57,705 bases of DNA from Acidobacteriota bacterium. Its GTDB lineage: Bacteria; Acidobacteriota; Blastocatellia; Pyrinomonadales; Pyrinomonadaceae. Where the stretch lies: the NCBI GenBank assembly GCA_019242475.1, contig JAFAVK010000064.1, positions 1-57,705 on the forward strand, read 5' to 3'. Made by a program: the position numbers and the translations under genes. Under the pieces are notes generated by a model, which was given only the letters and a program-made list of their open reading frames with translations, did not search any database and had not been told where the DNA came from. Shown one piece after another: positions 44,201 to 51,806 of the stretch (positions are counted from its first letter, which is position 1; each line of letters opens with the position of its first letter).

Positions 44201-44318
44201 GGCCGACCTCCAGCGACGGGTCGAGCGCGAGAGCGGTAGAGTGCCCGGCCACCAGCATCCAGGCCAGCACCAGGCCCGGCACGAACACCTTTCGTCCTCG
44301 TCCTTTCAGCTTTCTCAT
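41211..44318 (-). CDS. Propeller-type sensor histidine kinase (Reg_prop, Y_Y_Y, HisKA_3)
   Basis: The protein has 1035 residues. After a signal sequence (residues 1-32) come about twelve ligand-binding propeller repeats with motifs such as DGYLWLGSEFGLFRFDGVRF and DGSIWVATHDGLNR, which form two 7-bladed propellers in the periplasm. The Y_Y_Y beta-sandwich comes next (NLPPGSYRFRVMAANNSGVW), then one TM (LACVVVFLTLLWAGYQLRV). The cytoplasmic HisKA_3 has ERTRIARELHDTLLQSFQGL, and the HATPase NAFRHAQARRI, DDGKGLDEE and FGLHGMRERAESVGG. Such proteins sense polysaccharide fragments in Bacteroidota; the ligand here is unknown. Confidence 0.93.
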   Translation of the reverse strand: MRKLKGRGRKVFVPGLVLAWMLVAGHSTALALDPSLEVGQYAHTSWTARDGYSLGAVFAMAQTPDGYLWLGSEFGLFRFDGVRFIPWQPPASQQLPEKPYSLLAARDGTLWIGTFAGLATLKDGNLTQYPELYGKFVTSLLEDREGTVWAGLLGGSPGSPTGRLCAIRSGRAQCYGEDGALGSFVWSLGEDGSGALWAGAESGLWRWGPGPPARYETPGMRPGDLSRADDGRVLVGMSGAGLRQVVGDKVEPYPIHSATNPNALLPDHDVDSNKLLRDRDGGLWIGTHERGLIHVHKGRTDIFTKSDGLSGDISCSLFEDREGNVWFASYRGLDRFRELPVTTISTKQGLSSDNVRSVLAATDGSIWVATHDGLNRGKDGRFTIFRKANGLPGDATQSLYQDYRGRIWAFTERGLAYFEGGRFVAVGGVPSSEVYSITGDKAGNLWLSGNKGLSHLLEGRLVEHFPWSALGRQQQAKVILSDQGGLWLSFWTDGGVLYFKDGQVRASYTPAEGLGKGHVPGLLLDGGGALWAATEEDGLSRIKDGRISTLTSRNGLPCDTIHWTMEDDDRSLWLYTACGLVRVARAELDAWVADPNHRVETTVWDAADGVGLRPISPSSFGPTFAKSADGKLWSLIGEEGVAVVDPHHLVVNKIPPPVYIEQVTADGQTYDAAQGLRLPAGVHDLLFDFTALSLAASENVPFRVKLEGQDKGWRELVNQRHVHYTNLPPGSYRFRVMAANNSGVWNEEGALLDFYIAPAFYQTTWFRLACVVVFLTLLWAGYQLRVRQLAHQFNMTLEARVSERTRIARELHDTLLQSFQGLLLRFKSASNILPERPVEAKQRLDSALDQAAEAVAEGRDAVQGLRSSATETNDLTNGITAFAEQLTGDASAPDPPAVDVEVEGAPRHLNPVVRDEAYRIAGEALRNAFRHAQARRIRVEIGYEKRQFRLRVRDDGKGLDEETVRRQPAGHFGLHGMRERAESVGGRLEVRSRLDSGTEVELSIPGAIAYRGSDWRTRLSQALSGNGRDSGGTEQ

Positions 44319-44352
44319 GTGCCCTACGAACTGGCGTTCAGGATTCCCCTGG

Positions 44353-44571
44353 TTACCCTTGTGTAGAGATGAGGTTGTGATCGAACGGCCGGCTGAGCCT
44401 CAAGGGCAGGACGTAGTCGAGGACGCCCCCTGGAGCCAGGCGCGCGAGGGTGAAAGGGTTGCCGTCGGATAGCGGGAGGACTTTGATGCGCCGCCGGTCG
44501 AAACGCAGGATGCCCGGGTTGAAATCCGCCTCCGCCTCCGGGCCTTCTCCCGCCCCACTAATGGAAGGCCA
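44353..44571 (-). pseudogene. Possible decayed gene fragment
   Basis: In the 320-base stretch between the propeller kinase (start 44318) and the transglycosylase (stop 44639), one minus-strand frame without a start codon reads like coding sequence: ADFNPGILRFDRRRIKVLPL, SDGNPFTLARLAPGGVLDYV, LPLRLSRPFDHNLISTQG, then TAA at 44353. There is an upstream stop, no ATG and no ribosome site. The third-position GC pattern suggests an old gene end. The family is not recognised. Confidence 0.3.
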
Positions 44572-44638
44572 TTATACAAATATTCTACGTGCGTGCATTA
44601 GTCCGTCACGCGGCGGCGGACTAACGCGCACCCTTCAG

Positions 44639-45541
44639 TTAATTGCCCTTACTCTGCCGCCCGCGCGCCGAAGTCTTCGCCGTAAGCTGCACGCCCGTGT
44701 TCTGCGCGTAGCGCCCCCCGATGGTGCGCACGTAGTTCTGCGTCTCCCTGTAGGGCGGCACGCGGTTGCCGTACCTCATCACGGCGCCCTCGCCCGCGTT
44801 GTAGCCCGCGAGCGCGAGGTCAACGCGGCCGCCGAAGAGTTTCAACAGGTCGCTCAGGTAGCGCGTGCCGCCCTCGATGTTCTGTGCGGGGTCGTAGATG
44901 TCTCGGACGCCGTAGCGCGCGGCCGTCGCCGGCATCAACTGCATCAGGCCGGTTGCTCCCACCGGGCTCGTGGCCCCTGCGTGGAAGCGCGACTCCTGGT
45001 TCATCACGCAGAAGACGAGGTATGGGTCAACACCGTTGCGGCGGGCGCTCGCACGGATGAGGCCGTCAATCCCCGCGTTGCCCGTCGCCCACTTCGGCTC
45101 GGCGCGCACGACTTGAACGTCCGCCGTGGCCGCCAGGACTTCGACGGGCTTGCGCGCGGCGGCGATGGTCTGGTCGGCTTCGGCTACCTGCTTGCGCACG
45201 TCGTCGAGCTTGGCCTGAGCCTCCTCGACGGCCTTGCTGCTTCTTTCAAACTCGACGCGCGTAATCAGGCCGTCCGCGAGGAGCCCTTTCAGCGCCTCTT
45301 GCCGCTCTTCGGCCTTCCGCAGGTTGTCCTCGTAGGAGGTCGCGAGCCCCCGTAAACTCGCGTGGTACTCCTCCGCAGCCTGGATGAAATTCTGTCTGAG
45401 CGCTTGCAGGTCGCCTGCCTGACCGGCCTGTTTCGTCTGCGGCGCGGTGGCCTTTGCAGGCTTGGCCTGCGCCGAGGCCGCGACACAGAACGCGAGCACT
45501 GAGAGCGCCGTGGCGATGGTTCGTGCGATAAGATTCTTCAT
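44639..45541 (-). CDS. Lytic transglycosylase (SLT-type) with coiled-coil N-terminus
   Basis: The protein has 300 residues. Signal peptide (ATALSVLAFCVAASAQA), then a helical, probably coiled-coil region (about 40-160). A C-terminal SLT domain follows: catalytic Glu in VFCVMNQESRFHAGATSPVG, then ATGLMQLMPATAARYGV, NIEGGTRYLSDLLKLFGG, LALAGYNAGEGAVMRYG and RETQNYVRTI. These are all the motifs of the family. It cuts the glycan strands of peptidoglycan in the periplasm. It lies 83 bases after the TPR gene on the same strand. Confidence 0.92.
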   Translation of the reverse strand: MKNLIARTIATALSVLAFCVAASAQAKPAKATAPQTKQAGQAGDLQALRQNFIQAAEEYHASLRGLATSYEDNLRKAEERQEALKGLLADGLITRVEFERSSKAVEEAQAKLDDVRKQVAEADQTIAAARKPVEVLAATADVQVVRAEPKWATGNAGIDGLIRASARRNGVDPYLVFCVMNQESRFHAGATSPVGATGLMQLMPATAARYGVRDIYDPAQNIEGGTRYLSDLLKLFGGRVDLALAGYNAGEGAVMRYGNRVPPYRETQNYVRTIGGRYAQNTGVQLTAKTSARGRQSKGN

Positions 45542-45624
45542 TTAATTGAAGGTCGCGCGCACGGAGACTTGATCTTACTCGACGGCCCGGAGCCCGTCCC
45601 CGTGGTCACACCCGGCGGGGCTCC

Positions 45625-46926
45625 TCATCGCGCCCGCTTTCCCCCTGTAAGGTCATCCAAACCCTTACGGGCTTCGTCGTGCGCGCCCGTCACGTCCGGC
45701 CGCAAGAGCACGAGGCGGTACTGGGCCGTCGCTTCGTCGCGCCTGTTACTCGCGCCGAGCGCCCGCGCCGCGTTCAGGTGGGCCATCGTCGTCAGCTCCT
45801 CGCCGGCCCCCTCCGCCTTCGCGGCGGCGAGGAATTCCGCGGCGGCCCGCTCCGTCTGCCCGGCCTTCATCAAGGCTTCGCCGTATTTGAAATGGATGAA
45901 GTCGGTGGGGCGGCCCTCCGTGCCGGCCACTTCCCGGTCGCGCAGTAACGCTTCGTAGATGGCGAAGGCTTCGCCCGCGGCGTCCGCGTCCACGGGTGTC
46001 CGCTTCGCTCTGCCAGCCGTCGCCTGTTCGAGCAGGGAGTCCGCGGCTTCGAGCCGGTACAGGTAGTTGCGGGGGTATCGGGCCGCGAGTTGCTGCGCTA
46101 GTTCGGCGGCCTCGCCGTACCGCTTCTCGCGCGCGTAGAAGATGACCAGCAGGACTCGGGCCTGAGCGCGCGCGGCCGCCCCCTCTTTCGCCACACGCTC
46201 GACGGCCGCGAGGCCCTTCTTCTTCGACCCGTGTGCGCCGAAGAGGCCCGTCGCCAGTTTCGCCGGCAACGGGAGTGACCCGAGGACGTAGTTGTACACG
46301 CCGACGGTGAATTCCGCGTCGATGTAAGTCGGGTCGAGTTTTAGGACTCGGCGGTGGTTCTCGACGGCCTCACACCCGTCGGCGAGTGCCGCCAGGTGCC
46401 GGCCTTCGACCGTCCCTTCGAAGGTGGCTTTCAACGCCGCCACGCTGCCGAGGTAATAGAGCGCCTCCGCGTCTTTCGGGTGCTGCTTCAGACGCGCCGA
46501 CGCGAGCTTCTGCGCGTCGCGCGTGAGAGCCCAGAACTGGTTCGCCGCCTCGGGGTCTACCTTGTCCACGGCCCGCGCGTAGGAGGAGTTTGCGCCGTAG
46601 AGCGAGGCGCGCAGCCGGCCCGTTTTGTAAAGCGTTTCGAGCAGCAGCGTGCTGGCGAGGTATTGCGGGCCGGCCGGGTGTTCGGGGAACAGGCGTGCGA
46701 GTTCGGAGAAGTGCGTCCGCGCCGCCGCGAAATCGAGGTTGTAGAGCGCTTCGTTCCCGCCCTCGCGCAACCGCTCAAGCCGGCCGCGCTCCTCTTCACC
46801 CAGCCACTTGTCGCCCGGCTGCTGCCCGCGCGCCGCGCCGGCCAGGAGCAACGCGATGACGACGACGGCGGAACCGGCGGAGAGTCTCTTCACGCAGTTG
46901 TTATCAGCGCTTCGCGTCTCACTCAT
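45625..46926 (-). CDS. Exported TPR-repeat protein
   Basis: The protein has 433 residues. The ATG has AGGAGGG upstream. Signal peptide or anchor (VVVIALLLAGAARGQQ), then helical TPR units: LDFAAARTHFSELARLFPEH, PKDAEALYYLGSVAALKATF, VLKLDPTYIDAEFTVGVYNY, KRYGEAAELAQQLAARYPRN and AGQTERAAAEFLAAAKAEGA. No catalytic motif. It probably acts as a periplasmic scaffold. It is encoded before a lytic transglycosylase on the same strand, so a cell-envelope role is a reasonable inference. Confidence 0.82.
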   Translation of the reverse strand: MSETRSADNNCVKRLSAGSAVVVIALLLAGAARGQQPGDKWLGEEERGRLERLREGGNEALYNLDFAAARTHFSELARLFPEHPAGPQYLASTLLLETLYKTGRLRASLYGANSSYARAVDKVDPEAANQFWALTRDAQKLASARLKQHPKDAEALYYLGSVAALKATFEGTVEGRHLAALADGCEAVENHRRVLKLDPTYIDAEFTVGVYNYVLGSLPLPAKLATGLFGAHGSKKKGLAAVERVAKEGAAARAQARVLLVIFYAREKRYGEAAELAQQLAARYPRNYLYRLEAADSLLEQATAGRAKRTPVDADAAGEAFAIYEALLRDREVAGTEGRPTDFIHFKYGEALMKAGQTERAAAEFLAAAKAEGAGEELTTMAHLNAARALGASNRRDEATAQYRLVLLRPDVTGAHDEARKGLDDLTGGKRAR

Positions 46927-47062
46927 CTCGGCCCTCCTACCGTCGCCTCGCCTTCAGTATCAGGACTATTAAGCTGATCACTCTTCCCTCCCTTGAGTCC
47001 GAGCACCTACGCCCCGCCCTTCGCGCCCCGAGCCCGCGTAGTCGCGTCGGCATCTGCTTCTC

Positions 47063-47251
47063 TCAATGCAGCAGGCTAAGGCAGGCTGTCAGCCGGGCCG
47101 ACTTCTCTCTCTCCCACTCGGCGACCCACACCTTGACCGTGCCGGCGATTTCGCGATTCTTCTGCCGGTCGGTCTTTTCATCCCGGCCGGTCGGCAGGCT
47201 CTGCGGGCCGTTGGCGCTCTCGCGCTTTATGATCCTGACTCCGGAATTCAT
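47063..47251 (-). CDS. Small 62-residue ORF with receptor-like leader sequence
   Basis: The ATG at 47251 has AAGGAGCTGCC upstream. The first residues, MNSGVRIIKRESANGPQSLP, resemble the leader of the receptor at 34429-37029 (MNSDVRITKRMGGGLKSLP). After that the two proteins differ and this one has no signal peptide or TM (it reads KTDRQKNREIAGTVKVWVAE, then WEREKSARLTACLSLLH). It may be a leader or regulatory peptide, or the remnant of a second receptor gene. It lies 137 bases before the TPR gene start on the same strand and may be in its transcript. Confidence 0.5.
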   Translation of the reverse strand: MNSGVRIIKRESANGPQSLPTGRDEKTDRQKNREIAGTVKVWVAEWEREKSARLTACLSLLH

Positions 47252-47508
47252 GGCAGCTCCTTCACCGTTAGAGTTCTCGACCAAGCACGAGGCAACTGCC
47301 CTGCCACGCCGTTTCGCGTGACGGCCGATTACTTGAAGCTCGGTGTTGTGAGGCGAATGTGGGTGCGCGCGTTAATTAAGGTTCGGGCGCGTCGTGAAGG
47401 AACGAACCGGTCGTTCGTAATTTTACGAACGAATTTACGAAACCGGGAGCGCGATTCGTTCCCACAGCCTGAATTCAAACGATCAGAGCTTGGAATACCT
47501 GTTGCTTC
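47244..47508 (-). promoter_or_regulatory. Conserved leader/promoter region, copy S
   Basis: Counterpart of 37022-37290. It has the same ordered blocks at matching distances: GAATTCAT, GCAACTGCCCTGCCAC, TTCGTAATTTTACGAACGA, GGAATAC-N2-GTTGCTTC. Here the middle block contains the perfect inverted repeat TTCGTAA-N2-TTACGAA (47414-47429), followed by a third half-site TTTACGAA. It occupies most of the 385-base region shared with the divergent ompA-like gene, so regulators bound here could affect both. Confidence 0.65.
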
Positions 47509-47636
47509 AGGCTTCCCCCGAGGGAGGAACGAAACTCGCGCGTGACCGCCGCAGAGGATACGGATGGGCAAAGCAATGATGCGTTACGTGCGGCGCGCTC
47601 TTCCTTATTAAGATCGTAGCAACTAAGGAGCAACAG

Positions 47637-48677
47637 ATGGGAAGCAGCAAGACAAAGTTTCAGTTAGTCGTACTCGCCTTCATCCTTTCTCTGGCGGGCG
47701 CCGCGTTCGCGCAGGACAACGCGACCGGTCTGCCGCAGACGCCGGACGCTGCCGCCAACACCCGCGCCGTCCCCGAAGGTCGGAAGTTGAAGGTCGGCGG
47801 CATCGTCGTCAAGCGCGACGCCGACACCTTCACGCTGCGCGAGCCGGACGGTGCCGAGACGGTCGTGGCCCTGACGGACAAGACCGGCGTCAAGACGGTG
47901 CGCAAGGGCCTGTTCCGCCGGGACAAGCCCTCCGGCGTGAGCTACATCCTGCGCGGCCTCCGGCTGGAGGTCGAGGGGACGGGCAACCAGGAGGGCCAAC
48001 TGGTGGCGGACAAGGTGCGCTTCGACGAGGAGGACTTACGCACCGCGCAGGCGCTCGACGCCCGCGTCGAGCCGGTCGAGACGCTCGCCGTTTCGACGAG
48101 GGCGCTCGCGGAAGACAACCAGGTGCGCATCGGCGAGGCCGAGCAGAACGCGCAGAGGCTCGCGGGGCAGCTCGAAGAGTTAGGCGCGGTCGCCGCGTCC
48201 GCGGGCGACGCGGCCAAGCGGGCGCAGGCGAGCGCCGACCACGCGCAGGCGGACGCCGACACGGCCAACCGGCGGATCAACGGGCTCGACGATTACGAGG
48301 TGGTGCAGAGCGTGACGGTGCGCTTCAAGACCGGCAGCGCGGTGCTCTTGCCCGAGGCGAAGGCCGAGATAGACGAGGCGGCCGCCCGCGTGAAGAGCGA
48401 GAACCTCAAGGGCTGGATCGTCGAGGTGTTGGGCTACGCGGACTCGACCGGCAACACGGAGCGGAACCGCTCCCTGAGCGAGCGTCGGGCCGAGTCGGTC
48501 ATCAACTACCTCGTGACGAAGTATGACCTGCCGCTGCGCCGACTGGTGCAGCCCTTCGGCTACGGCGACCAGAGCCCCGTGGCGACGAATGACACGAGCG
48601 AGGGGCGGGCGCAGAACCGCCGCGTGGAGATGAAGGTCATGGTCAACAAGGGGGCCTCTTCACAGGCGAGCCTGTAG
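47637..48677 (+). CDS. OmpA-family outer-membrane/peptidoglycan-binding protein
   Basis: The protein has 346 residues. AAGGAG ribosome site. Signal peptide (LVVLAFILSLAGAAFAQDN). Residues about 50-135 form a beta domain with KVGGIVVKRDADTFTLREPD, seen in other Acidobacteriota OmpA proteins. An Ala/Glu/Asp-rich coiled coil at about 150-215 precedes the OmpA domain: VTVRFKTGSAVLLPEAKAEI, VEVLGYADSTGNTERNRSLS, RRAESVINYLVTKYDL and EGRAQNRRVEMKV. The domain binds peptidoglycan via the Asp and Arg in these motifs. No barrel is visible, so it is probably a periplasmic or lipid-side linker. Confidence 0.9.
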   Translation: MGSSKTKFQLVVLAFILSLAGAAFAQDNATGLPQTPDAAANTRAVPEGRKLKVGGIVVKRDADTFTLREPDGAETVVALTDKTGVKTVRKGLFRRDKPSGVSYILRGLRLEVEGTGNQEGQLVADKVRFDEEDLRTAQALDARVEPVETLAVSTRALAEDNQVRIGEAEQNAQRLAGQLEELGAVAASAGDAAKRAQASADHAQADADTANRRINGLDDYEVVQSVTVRFKTGSAVLLPEAKAEIDEAAARVKSENLKGWIVEVLGYADSTGNTERNRSLSERRAESVINYLVTKYDLPLRRLVQPFGYGDQSPVATNDTSEGRAQNRRVEMKVMVNKGASSQASL

Positions 48678-48808
48678 GGAGACCTCGTGACACCTCGTCA
48701 CCGCCGGCAATCAGAAGTTCGGCGGTGACGGGGTTGAAGGTTCTACGCCGACGCGCGGCAGGATGAACAGGCGCAGTAGCGACCCGAGAGTGACGGGAGG
48801 TGGAAGCG

Positions 48809-49387
48809 ATGATGCGTGAGGTGAAGTCAGACCGGCCCGACGCAGAACTGGCGCGCCTGGCGGCGGGGGGCGATGCGGCGGCATTCGAGGAGATTCACAG
48901 TCGATACCGCAGGTACGTCTACGGCATCGCCCTGCGCATGACGGGCAACGAGGCCGACGCTGAAGACCTGACGCAGGAGGCTTTCGTCGCCGTCCTGCGG
49001 TGGGTCGGCCGCTTCCGCGGCGAGGCGTCGTTCACCACCTGGCTTTACCGGCTCGTAGTCAACCAGGTCAGGATGCACTTCCGCTACCGGAGGTCGAGGC
49101 CGGAAGAGCAGACGAGCGACGGGGAACTGCTCGAACGCCCGCCGGGCGCGGCGGGCCGCGCGGACTCGCGGCAGGTGATCGACAGGCTCGCCATCGAGAA
49201 GGCAATGCGGAGGCTCCCGCCGGGCTACCGGGCGGCGTTCATCCTGCACGACGTGGAAGGCCACGATCACGAGGAGGTCGCGCGGCTGATGGGCTGGAAG
49301 GCCGGCACCTCGAAGTCGCAGCTCCACAGGGCGCGGGTCGGCCTGCGGGAGAGGCTCTCGGCGCGAGCGCCCGCGCTTCAGAACTGA
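48809..49387 (+). CDS. ECF-type RNA polymerase sigma factor
   Basis: The protein has 192 residues. ATG 48809 is preferred (GGGAGG upstream; GTG 48800 also possible). Region 2: AFEEIHSRYRRYVYGIALRM, EADAEDLTQEAFVAVLRWV and FRGEASFTTWLYRLVVNQVR. Region 4: RLPPGYRAAFILHDVEGHDH and EEVARLMGWKAGTSKSQLHR. No anti-sigma factor gene follows; the next gene (49587) encodes an exported protein. Regulation may therefore be by transcription or by a distant partner. A 17-bp perfect inverted repeat lies 43 bases after its stop. Confidence 0.93.
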   Translation: MMREVKSDRPDAELARLAAGGDAAAFEEIHSRYRRYVYGIALRMTGNEADAEDLTQEAFVAVLRWVGRFRGEASFTTWLYRLVVNQVRMHFRYRRSRPEEQTSDGELLERPPGAAGRADSRQVIDRLAIEKAMRRLPPGYRAAFILHDVEGHDHEEVARLMGWKAGTSKSQLHRARVGLRERLSARAPALQN

Positions 49388-49429
49388 ATACTCGCGCTCT
49401 CTGTCGGGCCGAAGAATTGAAGGGCACAC

Positions 49430-49510
49430 GGCTCACGTCTCGAACGGGTGCGGGCCTCCTGAAGGTTGTCCAAGCTCCCGTGACGTTTGCGCACGTTCGA
49501 GACGTGAGCC
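49430..49510. repeat. 17-bp perfect inverted repeat downstream of the sigma factor gene
   Basis: GGCTCACGTCTCGAACG (49430-49446) and CGTTCGAGACGTGAGCC (49494-49510) are exact reverse complements with a 47-base spacer. It lies between the sigma factor gene and the next gene on the same strand. No T-run follows. Its spacer is too long for a simple terminator; it may be a two-part operator, an RNA structure or the ends of a small mobile unit. Confidence 0.6.
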
Positions 49511-49586
49511 GGGCGGATAACAAAAAGTCTTCATGACGGAGACGGCAAGGTGAGCGCCGCAGGGCGCAGTTGAAAGGAGCATTCTT

Positions 49587-50348
49587 ATGAGATTCAGAAG
49601 GAAAACAATCAGGCGTAAAAGGATCACTCTCGCCCATATTAGTTTCATACTTACCTGCACCCTACTGATAACTACTTTAGAGACGTTCGCCTATCCGAAC
49701 GCTCGACAACAGTCGGCGAACGACGCCTCCACGTCGGCCTCCCGGCAGCCGACGGTCGCGATTTTCAGATTCGCGTTGCAGTCGGAGACGACGGATGTGG
49801 CCGCGCCTTCTTCGCAGGTGTGTTCCCAATACACCAGCGACGCGAACGCGCGCGCAGGCTCCGCCGCGCCGGACAGACTGACGGTCGAGCCAAAAATTCT
49901 GGATGCAATCTCGAACGAGCTTCGGCAAGCGCTCTCGAAGAAGAAGGTGGCCGTCCTGCTCGACCCCGACCCCGACGCCATCCCGGTCGGGAGTACCGTC
50001 GTTTGCGGACGCATCTTCAAAGCACGTAAGGGCAGCGCGGCGGGGAGGATGTTCGGGCTGGGCCTCGGCGCGAGTCACCTCAACGCCCACATCGTCCTTC
50101 TCTCGAAGACCGAGGGCGGCTTCACCCCCACCGACTCGTTCGACCTCAAGCTGAAAGGCCGCAACCTCTTCCCGCCCGGCGCGAGCACCGCCGTAGTTCA
50201 GGCCACGATCATGGAGAAGCGCCAGAACCTTCAGGGGCTCGCCAGGAAGCTGGCGGACAAGGTCGCGAAGAGGCTGGACGGTGACATGAGACAGCCACGC
50301 CTCGCGGCACAAGATGCCCCGCGCCCGGCAAAGGAAGCGAGCAGATGA
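49587..50348 (+). CDS. Exported DUF4410-like protein
   Basis: The protein has 253 residues. Basic N-terminus then a signal segment (AHISFILTCTLLITTLETFA). A central part STVVCGRIFKARKGSAAGRM then FGLGLGASHLNAHIVLLSKT matches the pattern of DUF4410 (a GxI...G...R..xGxGxG...l.a.v.v strand series). Residues before it (VEPKILDAISNELRQALSKK, then KVAVLLDPD) fit the same family. The function of the family is unknown; members are often lipoproteins or periplasmic. It has 3 cysteines but no lipobox. It lies 46 bases before sthA. Confidence 0.7.
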   Translation: MRFRRKTIRRKRITLAHISFILTCTLLITTLETFAYPNARQQSANDASTSASRQPTVAIFRFALQSETTDVAAPSSQVCSQYTSDANARAGSAAPDRLTVEPKILDAISNELRQALSKKKVAVLLDPDPDAIPVGSTVVCGRIFKARKGSAAGRMFGLGLGASHLNAHIVLLSKTEGGFTPTDSFDLKLKGRNLFPPGASTAVVQATIMEKRQNLQGLARKLADKVAKRLDGDMRQPRLAAQDAPRPAKEASR

Positions 50349-50393
50349 AGACGGTAAACGCGGCACGCATCCACGACGTGAGTGAGGAAGAAT

Positions 50394-51797
50394 ATGAGCA
50401 CAGGTGCGAATCATTTTGAGCTGGTCGTCATCGGCAGCGGCCCCGCCGGTCAGAAGGGAGCCATCGCCGCGGCCAAGCTCGGCAGACGCGTGGCGATTGT
50501 TGACCGCCGCGAGAGGCTGGGCGGCATGGCCCTGCACATCGGCACCATCCCCAGCAAGACGCTCCGCGAAGCCGTGCTCTACCTGACCGGCTACCGCCAG
50601 CGGGCCTTCTACGGGCGCGACTACAAACTCAAAGAGGAGATCAGCAGCGCCGACCTGATGGAGCGCGTGAGCACGGTCGTCAACAGGGAGGCGGCCGTCA
50701 TCAGGGAGCAACTCAAACGAAACGGCGTCCGTATGCTCGACGGCACCGCCCGCTTTACGAGCCCACACACCTTGGAGGTCGAAGGGCGACATGAGACGCA
50801 GACGGTGGAGGCCGACCACGTCCTGATCGCCAGCGGTTCGCGCGCGGCCCGCCCGTCCGTGATCCCCTTCGGCGAATGGGTGATAGACGCGGATCAGATC
50901 GGGCAGGGCGGCGACATCCCGCGCGACCTGATCGTGGTGGGCGCCGGCGTGATCGGACTGGAGTACGCCTCGATGGCGGCGGCGCTCGGCGTCAAAGTGA
51001 CCATCATCGACCAGCGGCCTGCCCTGCTCGACTTCGTGGATCACGAGATCGTCGAAGCCCTGAGTTACCACATGCGGCGGCAGGAGGCCGTCTTCCGCCT
51101 GGGCGAGAAGGTCACCGAGGTCAGGGTCGGCGAGCGCGGGCAGGTGCAGGTCGGCTTAGAGAGCGGCAAGCGTCTGCACGCGGAGGGACTGCTCTACGCC
51201 GCCGGACGGCGGGCCAACACTGACATGCTTAACCTGTCGGCGGCCGGTCTTGCGGCGGACGCGCGGGGCCGGATGGAGGTCAACGAGCATTACCAGTCGG
51301 CCGTCGAACACATCTACGCGGCGGGCGACTGCATCGGCTTCCCGTCCCTGGCCGCCACGTCGATGGAGCAGGGGCGGCTGGCCGCACACCACATGTTCGG
51401 GCGGCCGGCGGCCGTTCGTCCGTCGCTCTTCCCTTACGGCATCTACACCATCCCGGAAATCTCGATGGTCGGCCGTACCGAGCAGGAGTTGACCCGCGAC
51501 GGCACCCCTTACGAGGCCGGCGTGGCGAGGTACGAGGAGATAGCTAAGGGGCAGATCGTCGGGGACGAGACGGGGATGTTGAAGATTCTCTTCCACCCCG
51601 ACACGCTGAAGGTGTTGGGCGTCCACGCCATCGGGGAGAACGCGACCGAGATCATTCACATCGGCCAGACGCTGCTGGCGCTGGGCGGCACGGTCGAGTT
51701 CTTCCGCGACAGCGTCTTCAACTACCCGACCTTCGCCGAGGCTTACAAGGTGGCCGCGCTCAACGGGCTGAATAAGCTCCGAGAGGGATTTATCTAA
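50394..51797 (+). CDS. sthA: Soluble pyridine nucleotide transhydrogenase (Si-specific)
   Basis: The protein has 467 residues, the usual length for SthA. It is a flavoprotein of the disulphide-reductase fold. N-terminal FAD site VVIGSGPAGQKGAIAAAKLG; the place of the redox disulphide reads HIGTIPSKTLREAV, without the Cys pair, which is the SthA signature; NAD(P) site VVGAGVIGLEYASMAAALGV; FAD part YAAGDCIGFPSL; C-terminal dimer domain ending FNYPTFAEAYKVAALNGLNK. It balances NADH and NADPH pools in the cytoplasm. The ATG at 50394 has GAGGAAG upstream. Confidence 0.92.
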   Translation: MSTGANHFELVVIGSGPAGQKGAIAAAKLGRRVAIVDRRERLGGMALHIGTIPSKTLREAVLYLTGYRQRAFYGRDYKLKEEISSADLMERVSTVVNREAAVIREQLKRNGVRMLDGTARFTSPHTLEVEGRHETQTVEADHVLIASGSRAARPSVIPFGEWVIDADQIGQGGDIPRDLIVVGAGVIGLEYASMAAALGVKVTIIDQRPALLDFVDHEIVEALSYHMRRQEAVFRLGEKVTEVRVGERGQVQVGLESGKRLHAEGLLYAAGRRANTDMLNLSAAGLAADARGRMEVNEHYQSAVEHIYAAGDCIGFPSLAATSMEQGRLAAHHMFGRPAAVRPSLFPYGIYTIPEISMVGRTEQELTRDGTPYEAGVARYEEIAKGQIVGDETGMLKILFHPDTLKVLGVHAIGENATEIIHIGQTLLALGGTVEFFRDSVFNYPTFAEAYKVAALNGLNKLREGFI

Positions 51798-51806
51798 TAT
51801 AAAGAG

